From Selaginella tamariscina (lineage: Eukaryota; Streptophyta; Lycopodiopsida; Selaginellales; Selaginellaceae), in contig PUQB01000024.1 of NCBI GenBank assembly GCA_003024785.1, positions 1,000,689-1,064,688 of the forward strand: 64,000 nt of DNA. Reading direction: 5' to 3'. Position numbers and translations under genes: made by a program. Positions 1 through 11,010 of this stretch are shown in pieces (position 1 is the stretch's first letter; each line of letters opens with the position of its first letter). Under the pieces are notes generated by a model that saw nothing but the letters and a program-made list of their open reading frames with translations, was not told the origin of the DNA and did not search any database.

Positions 1-540
1 ATTGATGTTTCCATGGTCAATAGAGTAAGTGAATATTATGTACTTCTTAAGATAACTTCTAGTGTAATATCTGGTTCAAGATCGTTCTCAGACTCCAACA
101 TTGAATCAAATTCCTCTTCAGAGCTATTGCACTTCTCGAGAGGGAACTTTCTTAAATACTCCTATATGGGTTTGTTAGGGTAGTCAATTAAGAACCTCTC
201 TATCTATTGTTCAAATCCTCGACCATGGTCTTATTTTTTCAACAACAAACACACAGTATCCCGAAGGTAACACTCCAAGATGGATCCGCTAGTGCAGTAG
301 TAAAAAACCCATGCATCATTGTGCGGACCCCTGATCAATTTGACAATGCTCCATGCAGCTTGACTTGTAATGTTTGGATAACGTACACTGTTGAATACAT
401 CCCTCTAATGGTGGTTCAGCCTCGTTGGAGTGAAAACAAATACATGGCCAATCATTTAAAAGTTTAAATTGTTTGGCGTTTAACCTAAACAACCGTATCA
501 ATACATCTGAAATCAGATCATGGGGTGGCGAGATTAATCC
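1..540 (-). pseudogene. 3' fragment of the ParB/methyltransferase-like transposon gene
   Basis: On the minus strand this stretch matches the 3' part of the gene at 45410-48289 (its 45250-45780 portion), in the same orientation. The minus-strand reading contains FKLLNDWPCICFHSN, against FKLPNDWPGICLHSN in the better copy. It carries several stops and small indels and runs off the window start, so it is a relic. It forms the left outer part of the fold-back derivative that continues to about 11 kb. The segment here (45250-45780 equivalent) is exactly the part missing from the plus-strand copy at 6041-9930, which suggests the two arms were produced by one rearrangement. Confidence 0.75.
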
Positions 541-735
541 ATCGCCATTCAAGCATGTGTTTGTGTGACAAATAAAGAAATATAAAAAACTTATAAATAA
601 TATAAACATGTATATATACATACAATTGTGTGTAAGAGATAAAGAAATTATATATATATATATATACACACAGGTACATACACATATAGTTTGTGTGCGT
701 GTAAGAAATAAATAAATAAATTATATTATACAGAT

Positions 736-800
<65 letters not shown>

Positions 801-2520
801 CATGTGTGTGTGTGTCTGTGCGAGAGATACATAAATAAATTAAATTATACATATCGTATACACACACATATATGTATATGTATATACATGAGTGTGTGGT
901 GCGAGAGATAATAAAATATTATATTATACATATAAACACATATATATATTTGTATATGTATTATATAAGAGTGTGACGGGATTAATCCCGCCACCATTTC
1001 AAGGCCTCCTAGAAAGGTGGCGGGATTAATCTCGCCACCATTTCAAGCATGTGTGTGTGTGTGATAAATAAAATAAATATAAGAAACTTAAAAATACAAA
1101 TATGTATATACATACAATTGTGTGTGTGAGAAAGGGATAAAGAAATTACATATATAAATACACACATACATATACATTCAAGAGAGATAAAGTAATTATA
1201 TATATAAAAATACACAGATACATACACATACAGTTTATGTGTGTGTGTAAGAAATAAATAAATAAATTATATTATACAGATACACACACATATATATATG
1301 TATATACATGTGTGTGTGTGTCTGTGCGAGAGATACATAAATAAATTAAATTATACAGATAGTATACATACACACACAAATATATATGTATATTTATAAG
1401 AGTGTGGCAGGATTAATCCCGTTACCAAAAGGGTGACGGATTAATCTGGCCACTCCTTTTAGGGTTCCTAAAAATGGTGGTGGGATTAATCCTACCACCA
1501 AAAGAGTGACCGGATTAATCCGGCCACTCCTTTTTAGGAGACCTTGAAATGGTGGCGAGATTAATCCCGCCACCATAAGGGTGACCGGATTAATCTGGCC
1601 ACTTCTTTTAGGGCTCTTAGAAAGGTGGCGGCCACCATTTCAAGCATGTGTGTGTGATAAATAAAAAAATATAAAACATGTATATATACATACAATTGTG
1701 TGTGTGAGAAAGAGATAAAGATATATACAAATATACACATACACATACATTCAAGAAAGAGATAAAGTAATTATATATATATAAATACATAAGTACATAC
1801 ACATACAGTTTGTGTGTGTGTAAAAATAAATAAATAAATTATATTATACAGATAAACACACATATATATATGTATATACATGTGTGTGTGTGTCTGTGCG
1901 AAAGATACATAAATAAATTAAATTATACAGATAGTATACATACACACTCAAATATATATATGTATATGTATATACAAGAGTGTGTGTGTGCGATATATAT
2001 ATATATATATATATATAAGAGTGTGCGTGTGTAAGAGATAGAAATAAATTAAATTCTACAGATACACACATATATGTTTATGTATATATAGAAGTGTGCG
2101 TGTGTGCGAGAGATGGATAAATAAAATATAATATATACACACACACACATATGTATATGTATATACAGGTGTGTGCATGTGTGTGCGAGAGATAAATAAT
2201 AATAAATTATACATATACAATCACATGTGTTGTGTGTGTGTGAGAGATAGATAAATAAAATATAGTATACAAATACACACATATATATACACGTGTGTGT
2301 GAGAGATAGATAAATAAATTATAATATACATATACACACATATATATGTATATGTATATACATGTGTGTGTGTGAGAGATAGATAAATAAATTATAATAT
2401 ATAGATATTGTATATGTATACAGGGGTGTGTGTGTGCAAGAGATAGATAAATAAATTAAATAATACAGACACACACATATATATATATATGTATATGTAT
2501 ATACAGAAGTGTACGTGTGA
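541..2520. repeat. Microsatellite/minisatellite arm (left) with GGATTAATCC palindromes
   Basis: About 2 kb of AC/GT, TA and GATAAATAAAT simple sequence, organised as a higher-order repeat of very roughly 75-100 bp whose unit runs: GT tract, GAGAGATAGATAAATAAATT, TATACAGATA, AC tract, then a TATATGTATATGTATATACA-like block. Degenerate versions of the 18-bp palindrome GGCGGGATTAATCCCGCC occur near 530, 979-1050 and 1405-1640. The whole arm is the inverted counterpart of 4740-5960. Open frames here translate to repetitive Tyr/Ile/His/Thr peptides and are not genes. Confidence 0.8.
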
Positions 2521-3578
2521 GAGAAGATTTAACTTGCTGCATCGCCAAACCCTATTTGCATTGCCACGCCTTCTTACACCACGCCTTCTACCTTCTTGTG
2601 AGAGTGGATTTATGAATATGTGTCGGTCTCTCCTCTCTCCTCCGCCGCCTTGAAACCCTAAGAATGTACCCTAAACCTTAGAATCAATAATATATATATT
2701 AACCTAAATGAATATTCTTTCATTATTTATTAATAAGTTTATTGTGTTTTGTGTGTAGGTGTGTGGGTGTATCACATACACACAAATAATATAGATCATG
2801 AAGGGTTTAACATATTGTGTATGTGAGTGTGTTAAGTTTTCACGTATACACAATACATACATATCACATATATACACACATAGTACATATGTGAATGTGT
2901 CACGTCAGTACATATGGATCGTGCATGGTGTGTGTGTGAGAGAGAGAGAGTGTTGAAAAATTAATTTTATACACATTACATACATTAGTACACATCTATA
3001 CATACACACATGTATACACACAACATACATACATATTACATGTGTGAATGTGTTACATACAGTACACAATACATATGGATCATACATGCGTTTAACATAA
3101 TGTTTTTAATAAAGAAGCAACAAATCTCTGAGCTGGGCATGGTGACCCAACAATGATTATTCAAATCAATCATTTATCTAGTATGCCACATAGATGGTAA
3201 GATAATAGTTAATATTAAAATTGTGTAAACACTATCAATATTAGACATATGATCACGTCACATATCATTACTTTTAATATCTATATAAAAAGTTTATTAT
3301 TCTTATAAAAATACACAAGAAAACACGCATAAAGAATTGTTTATAGTCAAGTAGTTATTAATATCACAAATCATTCTAGTGATTTATAAATTAGTTTTAA
3401 AAAATTAATTTTAAAAATGCAAATTATAATTTGCTCATACATTAAAATTGTATACATATATTTGAATTTTACCCTATTGTAATTTAAAATGACATAGTGT
3501 TATTAAAACATATTTTAAAGCAATTATAGCACATAAGATATATAATGTATATTACATAATCTTTAAGACATAGAAATT
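2521..3578. other. Non-coding core with telomere-like motifs; no gene seen
   Basis: A CT-rich block (2526-2660) with an AAACCCTAA motif is followed by AT-rich DNA and TACATA/CACATA tracts. The block 2526-2860 has an inverted counterpart at about 4400-4735, including the stretch resembling TTGCATTGCC.CGCCTTCTTACACCAC. The same CT-rich plus CCCTAA arrangement occurs at the centre of the complete element at about 51290-51400. I see no coding frame with sensible composition. Confidence 0.6.
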
Positions 3579-4375
3579 AAATCCATGCACATTTTAACAA
3601 ATATTTAATATACATTTACTTTTAACCTTAAACATAAATTTATACACTCAACTTGGTTTAGAGTTTAAACCCTAAACACTAAGCCCCACAATTGGATGTT
3701 TTTAACACATGTGTTGAGTATATAAATATTTCGTGTGTGTATATGTAAGCCCCATTGTAGGTGTGTGTAACGATAAATGCTTGGTTTGGGTTTAAACCGT
3801 AAACCCTAAACACAAATCTAGATGCTAGACCCCTAACATTATGATCCACTCATCGGCGTGTGTATGTGTGTGCATATGTGTTTCTATGGGTGCTTTTAAT
3901 GCGTGTGCATGTATATGTAAATTTTTATTGTGTCTATATATGTGTACAAAAGAAACATTGAAATAAAGTGAAAATAATAAAATCATGCACATTTTAAAAA
4001 TATTTAATATACATTTACTTTTAACCTTAAACATAAATTTATACACTCAACTTGGTTTAGAGTTTAAACCCTAAACACTAAGCCCCACAATTGGATGTTT
4101 TTAACACGTGTGTTGAGTCTATAAATATTTCGTGTGTGTATATGTAAGCCCCATTGTAGAGTGTGTGTAACAGGTTTAAACCGTAAACCCTAAACACAAA
4201 GCTAGATGCTAGACCCCTAACATTATTTATATTATGATCCACTCATCGGCGTGTGTATGTGTGTGCATATGTGTTTCTATGGGTGCTTTTAATGCGTGTG
4301 CATGTATATGTAAATTTTTTTATTGTGTCTATATATGTGTACAAAAGAAACATTGAAATAAAGTGAAAATAATAG
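3579..4375. repeat. Direct tandem duplication, unit about 400 bp
   Basis: Positions 3581-3978 and 3981-4373 are near-identical copies. Each begins with ATGCACATTTTAA, contains TTTAGAGTTTAAACCCTAAACAC and ends with GAAACATTGAAATAAAGTG. The second copy lacks a short stretch (the AACGATAAATGCTTGG segment of the first) and has a small insertion before ATGATCCACTC. The high similarity suggests a recent duplication. No coding frame is supported. Confidence 0.85.
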
Positions 4376-4399
4376 TAATATACACACAATGAATATATT

Positions 4400-6040
4400 T
4401 TAAATGATATGAAAACTTAACACACTCACAGACACACATATTTAAACCTTTGCATGATTGTGTGTATGTGATACACCCACACACCTACACACACAAACAC
4501 AATAAACTTATTATAATATAATAAAAGAATATTTGTTTAGGGTTAATATATATTATTGATTCTAGGGTTTAGGGTATTTTTAGGTTTCAAGCAACGGAGG
4601 AGAGAGACAGCGAAAGATTTGAGAGCAGCAGCACCACATATTCATAGATCCACTCTCACAAGAAGGCTAAAAGGCGTGGTGGTGTAAGAAGGCACGGCGA
4701 TGCAAATAGGGTTTAAAGGCGGCGGTGCAGCAAGGTTAAATCTCTCTCTCACACGCACACTCCTGTATATACATATACATATATATATGTGTGTGTATTG
4801 TATTATTTAATTTATTTATCTATCTCTTGCACACACACTCACACCCGTATATACATATACAATATCTATATTATTTTATTTATTTATCTCTCGCACACAC
4901 ATGTATATACATATACATATGTGTGTGTGTGTATTTGTATACTATATTTATTTATCTATCTCTCACACACACACAAACACATGTGATTGTATCTATATAA
5001 TTTATTATATTTATCTCTCGCACACATGCACACACCTGTATATACATATATGTGTGTGTGTGTGTTTATATACTATATTTTATTTATCCATCTCTCACAC
5101 ACATAGACACACTCTTATATATACATATACAATATATATGTGTGTTATCTGTATAATATAATATATTTATCTATCTCTCGCACACACACATGTATATACA
5201 TATACATATATATGTGTGTGTATGTATACTATATGTGTAATTTAATTTATTTATGTATCTCTCTCACACACACACACACATGTATATATATATATGTGTG
5301 TGTGTGTATCTGTATAATATAATTTATTTATTTATTTCTTACACACACACAAACTGTATGTGTATGTACATGTGTATTTGTATATATATATAATTACTTT
5401 ATCTCTCTTTAATATATATGTATGTGTGTATTTGTATATATGTAATTTCTTTATCTCTCTCTCACACACACACAATTGTATGTGTATATACATGTTTATA
5501 TGTATTTTATAAGTTTTTTATATTTCTTTATTTGTCACACACACACATGCTTGAAATGGTGGCAGGATTAATCCCGCCACACTCTTGTATATACATGTCC
5601 GTAAATATTAAAAATCCATGTACTGCACTTACGTGTACATGTACATATATACTATATATTGAGGAGCATATACAAATATATATGTGTGTTTATCTGTATA
5701 ATATAATATATTTATCTATCTCTCTCTCACACACACTCCTGTATATACATATACATATATATGTGTGTGTATATATGTATAATATAATTTATTTATTTAT
5801 TTCTTACACACACACACATGTATTTATATGTACATGTGTATTTGTATATTATAATTCATTTATCTCTCTCTCTCACACACACATGTATTTATATATATGT
5901 ATGTATATGTATATTATAATTTTATATATCTTTCTTTCACACATAAATTTAAGAAGGCAGGGAAGCGATGGCGGGATTAATCCTGCCACCCCTTCCCTAC
6001 CTCTTAGAAATGGTGGGCGAGATTATTTCTGCCACCCTGT
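4400..6040. repeat. Microsatellite arm (right), inverted relative to 541-2860
   Basis: Reading rightwards, this segment gives the reverse complement of the left arm: CCTAAAC motifs, the CGCC-rich block (about 4590-4735), then repeated units of CTCTC, AC tract, TATATACATATAC, GT tract and AATTTATTTATTTAT. It ends with palindrome remnants GGCAGGATTAATCCCGCC near 5565 and GGCGGGATTAATCCTGCC near 5970, followed directly by gene-like DNA at 6041. The arms and the spacer (2860-4400) form a large imperfect inverted repeat. Confidence 0.8.
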
Positions 6041-6338
6041 ATTGAAGAAGAACATAATGATATTATTTGGAAGATTAAAAGGGTAGCTCGGTCCTAAGTT
6101 CTTTACTGATCATGTTCAATTTGCCTAGGAATTTTCAGAGGGTGGAAGAATGTGTTAAGAACACTAGAACAGTTGCAATCGGGGCTCACGCATCTTGATT
6201 CTAGCCATAAAAGAAAGTCTTATGGCGTTCTATCAGCTACACTAGTGATATCCCATGCTGCGATAAGCCACAAGGAAATGATGTTGAATGATAGGATTTA
6301 CGAGTGTAGCAACGTTAACCTAACTTCAACTATAGGCC

Positions 6339-6949
6339 TGTTAGGACCATAGTTAGACATTGATTCTAATTTCTTGTTATTTCATGGGCAATATAATGGG
6401 AAAATATCAAAAACAATATATATTGTGGAAAACTAAGAGTGGGAAGGATATACATGAGTACGAGTTACTAACGCAATACCGCAATACGGGTCATCACCGC
6501 AATACGATACCAGCGGAGTATGACATGTTTGGATAAGGATAAGGAGGAGTTACAGTAACTGAATGGATAAGGTTGAGAGGCAGTTGCGATAACTGCTAGT
6601 ACAAGACCTAGAGTACGGGTATAAATAGACCAGATTAGGACTAGAAGGGGATCCCGAGTATACTATTATTTTGTACCATGTGCTATGCGCGGATATAATA
6701 TAAGTTTCCTTTCTCTCTCAATACGTCTATCTCTTACTCGTATTTCTGTTATGTAGTATACTAATCTTCTTTCCAGTATTGTGACGGGATCCATAGTACT
6801 TCTGCCTGCTATACACCTTGCCATCCTTACCCTTTTTCCAACCTTCTGATATCTGATTTCTTCTGTATCTTATTCCGGTAGACCCTTAATACGGGTTTGT
6901 CGTAGGCAATCTTACCTATGTGCAAATGGTAGGATTTTACGGTTCAACA
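6339..6949 (+). mobile_element. Solo LTR A (copia-like), 5-bp target duplication, copy 1
   Basis: This 611-bp insertion starts TGTTAGGACC and ends GGTTCAACA, giving the TG..CA termini of an LTR with a short inverted TGTT/AACA. It is flanked by AGGCC (6334-6338) and AGGCG (6950-6954), and the uninterrupted gene at 47.3 kb reads AGGCC once at this point. A TATA box (TATAAATAG, 6620-6628) and a pyrimidine-rich leader follow the usual layout of an LTR promoter. No internal retrotransposon sequence is present, so it is a solo LTR. The copia assignment rests only on general appearance. Confidence 0.75.
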
Positions 6950-7560
6950 AGGCGACTCAACCAAGAACGTGTAGTTGATCTCATGGAGAAGATGAAGGAC
7001 GACAATTCGACAAGATCAGCTTTTTTAGCTATGCCGAATCTCATAACCGAGTAGTACCATAAGTTATTTGCAGAGCGGAATGCTGCAGACACCAACCACT
7101 ACAATAGCAAAAATGGGAGAAGTTCAAACACAAACGAATAACTCTTGGCAGCTACAAAGAGCTACTGCAAGGAGAAAACAAAGTGTGGAATACCGGGCAA
7201 GAAAAATTCTTAGCAGGATTTATCTTATCAGTATATTAATTTTTTAATTATTCCATTTGTAGAGAGCTGAAGAAATTGCAGCAATTGATTTTGCCTAGGT
7301 GGGCATGAAGAAAACATCTTTCATATGATGCTGATTTCTTGCCCCAAGGACAAGGTCTTTGCAAATGGGTGAGAATCATGGCATCGTTCGCAAAAGAAAT
7401 ACTAAAGAAAAAGCAAACAAGTGAAGCCTTCAAAGAAGTCTGCAAAAAAACCTAGTAAGACGCCTAAGGCTAAGTCTGTCCAACCTACAAAGGATGTAAA
7501 CAATGACTTCAAGCTCACATGGTTGAATCTTCTAAACAGAACTATAATGGAGGAGATGGA

Positions 7561-9231
7561 TGTCATAGTTTTTACTATAACTCGACCCTATTGTTACCTA
7601 CTGTACTATGTTGATGAACCTTAGATGTAGTAAGAAACAGCCCCGCTTAGTGCACTTAAGTGTTTAAGGGTAGTCCGGCCGGCTATCTTTAAATGTCGCG
7701 AGAAACTCTAAGCGAAGGTAGCACTTACCTTCTAGAAAACCCACCCCTAATTTTGATGTCCTACTTAATATGAGTTTGACATGTTAAATAGGGTTAGGAA
7801 CACCCCTAGGGTTGACCTAACCTTAGGTTTGCCCTAACCCACGCCCTAAAACCCCCACCCCCCTTTGGTAGGGTTTAGGGGTAGGGATTAGTGTGCAAAC
7901 TCATCTCATTAACTAAGGGGCTGGCATTCCGTGCCAGCCCATTCACAAATATAGGACAAGAGGGGGGGGGGGGGGGGGGGTCCGTCACATAAATAAGGTA
8001 GAGTATGAGTAGAAGAGCTCCTGGGTTCATGACTGAGTTCGTTGCTCTTTTACCGGTGCAAGCTTTAGCTTGTGTCGTTAAGGTACAACCCTTTGTTGTG
8101 CCGCCCTAACTTCCATAATGTTGGCGAATCCATGCCTGGGAGGTCTTATCAGATTGCACGTTCCACAAGGTAGAGGTAGAGGCTTGTCTCTAGCCTCCTT
8201 CTCCATGTCAGGCTAGGTGTAGCACTCATGGCTAAGCAAGGCACATTCGTGTCCTTGTCCAACCGTGGGTGTGGGATCTTATTTGACGGGGTCACATTAC
8301 CTAGTTCCTGAGGGTTCACTAAGGGGTTCTAGAGTTGGCATTTAGGAGCCACGATTGTGGCACTTAGTGCAACTCTTGAATCTAAGGGTTATGGCATGAT
8401 AGCCCACATCGGGGAAAGCAGTGTCACATGGAGATGTGACACTGAGCTAAACGTCACACGATACAACGCCCGAGGCATGCCCTTTGGGGTTGTGTCATGG
8501 GCTTGTCGCCAAGGGGTTGGATATTCTGACAAACAAGCATGCTTGCGCTCGCGCTATGGTGCTAAGCCTTGGGCATTTGCTCAAGGGAGGTTAGGTCTTG
8601 TAACTAGGTGTGCTTAGGCACACTTGGCTAGGGGAGTGTCCTCCTTGGAATCCAGGGGTTGAACAACCTAAACTTGTTAGTAGGAGCCTTTTCGTGAAGC
8701 ACTCGCAAGGTTATGTACTTAGGGTTATCCAAACCTAGCCTTAGGGAGTTTGCTTAGTAAACACTTGTGTTCGTCTACAGCGCACACTCGTGTCCTCACT
8801 AAGTACTAGCCCTAAGTCTAGGGTATGACTTGGCCACCCAAACCCTTAGGGGTTAGTCGTGGTTCAAGGTACCCCTTGTCGCCCTAAAGGGGTTGTACTC
8901 CCGGATGAGGATGATTCCTCAAGGGGTAAGTTAACTCTGTCACGGGGTATGTGTGAGACACATCTCCTTTGTGGAGTTAGGGCATGAGCCTGTCTAGGTC
9001 TACTAAGACAGGATCCTAAAGTCTACTCGAGTTATCCTTTAGGGTTCAGGGGATGGTCATTCTAGGGACTTAGGGTAGGACTCTAAGTCTTTTGTCCAAT
9101 TGGGCCTCTGAGTCAGACTCTTAGGGTTATCTTAGAAGACTTAGCGTTGCTCACACAGGGTGATGACGCCGGATGGCCACTTGACAGCCATGTGTTGTCA
9201 CGTGTTGGCTCTTCGAGTTAAAACTTTGACA
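7561..9231 (+). mobile_element. Solo LTR B, about 1.67 kb, copy 1
   Basis: The insertion starts TGTCATAG and ends TTTGACA, with ATGGA on both sides (7556-7560 and 9232-9236); the uninterrupted gene has a single such site. TG..CA termini plus a 5-bp duplication point to an LTR. An alternative reading is a DNA element with an 8-bp duplication ATGGATGT. It is GC-richer than its surroundings, has no internal coding domain, and contains a 19-G run (7962-7980) and a short hairpin GGGCTGGCA..TGCCAGCCC near 7918-7940. The 86-codon open frame at 8357-8617 shows no recognisable domain and I do not call it. Confidence 0.6.
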
Positions 9232-9949
9232 ATGGATGTGTTAGCTAATTTGGTGGCTGATGGCAAACTACAGTTTAACAACAGCAGCCCCACCTCTCCT
9301 TTTCATCTCAAGGCAATGGAGCTAAAAACGACCAGACACTTTAAGGAGTGGTTAGAAATACACTGCCATAAACTGGGTTGGACCTCGGCTCTAGCATATG
9401 AGAAGGTCAACAAATATTTGTAGGTGACAAACGATGATATGTTTATCCAATGGGTAAACCAATTGGAAAATCTGGGCAAGAATCTATTATATGTCAACGT
9501 GAGAAAGAAGAACATCACCATAATGCCTTCTCTTATGGCAGTCCTTTAACAGCGGAGAACCGAGTTGAACTTGATAAAGAAGGACACTACGAATCATAAC
9601 AAGCCTTACAGAGACTTTATGGAGTAACATCACTACCTACAGAAAACTGTTTTAACTGTTCTAAAAAATCCTTCTTTAGAAAAGGCGCTAGAAGATTTGG
9701 TGGAGAAGCTTAGATGTGCAAGCATGTACAGAGAAGGTATTTATTATTGAATTCTTACACACTTACCTGATATCAGAAAGTAACAGCAAAGATGAATTGT
9801 TAATGAGTTATTAAAGTAATAAATAGTTGTGAATGAGTGTAACATAAGACATTTTTGTATATTTCATATATATTTGTACATAAAATAAATTCTCAAGGAC
9901 TAATGAAGCTTTTAGTTCAAACATGGGTCACACATTAACAAAGTAAATA

Positions 9950-10310
9950 ATATATATTGGGCTAGCTAACAATTATTTTACAGATGTAATAAGGTGATTG
10001 GTTACTTAAATCTATATAAGCATGTGGTCGACATAGAAGCAAGTAGTGATGTGGAAGTGCAAACCACACACTTTGTTGTACAAAAAAACCAAAAACCTAA
10101 ATCATACTTTTATTCTTAAAAACTAATGATCGTCCTCATTACTCCAGATGTGTCATATAATCAACCTATTTGGATGGGTCAAATTATCGATATATCTGAA
10201 GTCATAACAAAAAACGTTGATAAAGTCACAATTAACAAAACTACATAAGAATGTATGTTTTATGAAGCTTAAAGCAATTACAAAATTATAAAATATTATA
10301 TATTTAATAT
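9950..10310 (+). pseudogene. 3' end of the transposase gene, relic (copy 1)
   Basis: From about 9990 the plus strand matches 57230-57800 of the transposase gene, with an internal deletion. It includes the equivalents of YKHVV, DIEASSDVEVQTPHFV and NQPIWMGQIIDTPEV. Stops and indels are numerous. The join to the upstream gene falls just after a 3' splice-site-like TTTTACAGATGTAAT, the same sequence as the acceptor at about 44970 in the complete element. Confidence 0.8.
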
Positions 10311-11010
10311 TCATAATTATTATAAACTCTTTAATAATAGTACCAAATTGTTTACTTAACTATATAAATTTATAAAAAGATATGGAAGATTGAATATATT
10401 ATTATAGGATTTTGTATATTATATATATTATTACTAATACAAATTTTTAATTAATAATGTTATATTTAAATATTAATATTTTAATAACAACATCAATATT
10501 TATATAATGTACCTCTTATGCTCTTCCTTAATTTTTATATTAGGCCCATACAATCTTAAATATAATATATTATATAATTTAATACCTTTTACTTTTATAA
10601 TGTTATTAATTTTTGTTCAATGAATGTTATAAAGGGTCAATTATAAAATAAATATTTTAAAGAATATGCTGTTTTCAAACATATATTTTAAAGAATATTC
10701 TTTAATATTAAAAAATGCTAATTAAATAGTTAAAATTACTAATTATTATGAAATAGGACTATAGCCATGCCCATTTTAGTTACAACTTACATGCATGTCT
10801 ATAATCCCATTTTTAATAACATTAGCAATTTTAAATATTTAATTAATATTTTTTAATATTAAAGAAATATTCTTTAAAATAATATATGTTTAAAAAAGAT
10901 TTAAAAATATATTTATTAAATAATTAATTAAAAATTAAAACTTAAATATTAATTAATATTTATTTTCTATTCCCATTTTTCTATATCATGCCCATTTTAG
11001 TATACATTAT
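10311..11010 (+). mobile_element. Right transposon end followed by an inverted end-to-end MITE-like copy
   Basis: AT-rich sequence from 10311 matches the right subterminal region 57800-58308 and ends in CATGCCCATTTTAGTTACAA at about 10765, which is the terminal inverted repeat. It is followed at once (from about 10792) by the same right-end subterminal sequence in reverse orientation, without its outermost TIR, and then by an inverted left end finishing in ATGCCCATTTTAG near 10995. The second part is therefore a short copy built only from the two ends, like the MITE at 28812-29070. Confidence 0.65.

Larger units (their letters stand above)
6041..9930 (+). pseudogene. Decayed ParB/methyltransferase-like gene, interrupted by two LTRs (copy 1)
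   Basis: Homology to the gene at 45410-48289 starts abruptly at 6041 (equivalent of about 47660), so the 5' exons are missing. Recognisable pieces are the stretch around 6152-6335 (equivalent of SAAPVASHAAISHKEMMLDD), 7000-7200, 7255-7560 and 9240-9770, with an intron at 7200-7257 conserved in position. Two insertions, 6339-6949 and 7561-9231, split it. Many stops and frameshifts are present. The region equivalent to 47070-47300, which would hold most of the ParB-like motif, is deleted. From 9780 to about 9990 it matches the downstream intron-like sequence at 44970-45180. Confidence 0.8.
1..11010. mobile_element. Rearranged fold-back-like derivative of the large TIR transposon (copy 1)
   Basis: The order is: methyltransferase-gene 3' fragment (minus), microsatellite arm, core, inverted microsatellite arm, the same gene again (plus), the last part of the transposase gene (plus), and a right transposon end near 10745-10790. 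In the complete element at 43426-58308 the ParB/methyltransferase gene occurs only on the left side. Here it occurs on both sides, and on the right it is spliced onto the transposase 3' end at about 9990. This is what an inverted duplication of the left arm onto the right end would give. The left end lies outside the window. Confidence 0.6.

Noticed and set aside
8357..8617. 86-codon frame inside LTR B
   Set aside because: It lies wholly within the presumed solo LTR, is not open in the duplicate at 40.3-40.6 kb and shows no domain.
7564..9231. Reading the 1.67-kb insertion as a hAT transposon with 8-bp target duplication ATGGATGT
   Set aside because: Possible, but TG..CA ends with TGTCA/TGACA and a 5-bp duplication ATGGA fit an LTR better; no hAT-type end sequence was seen.
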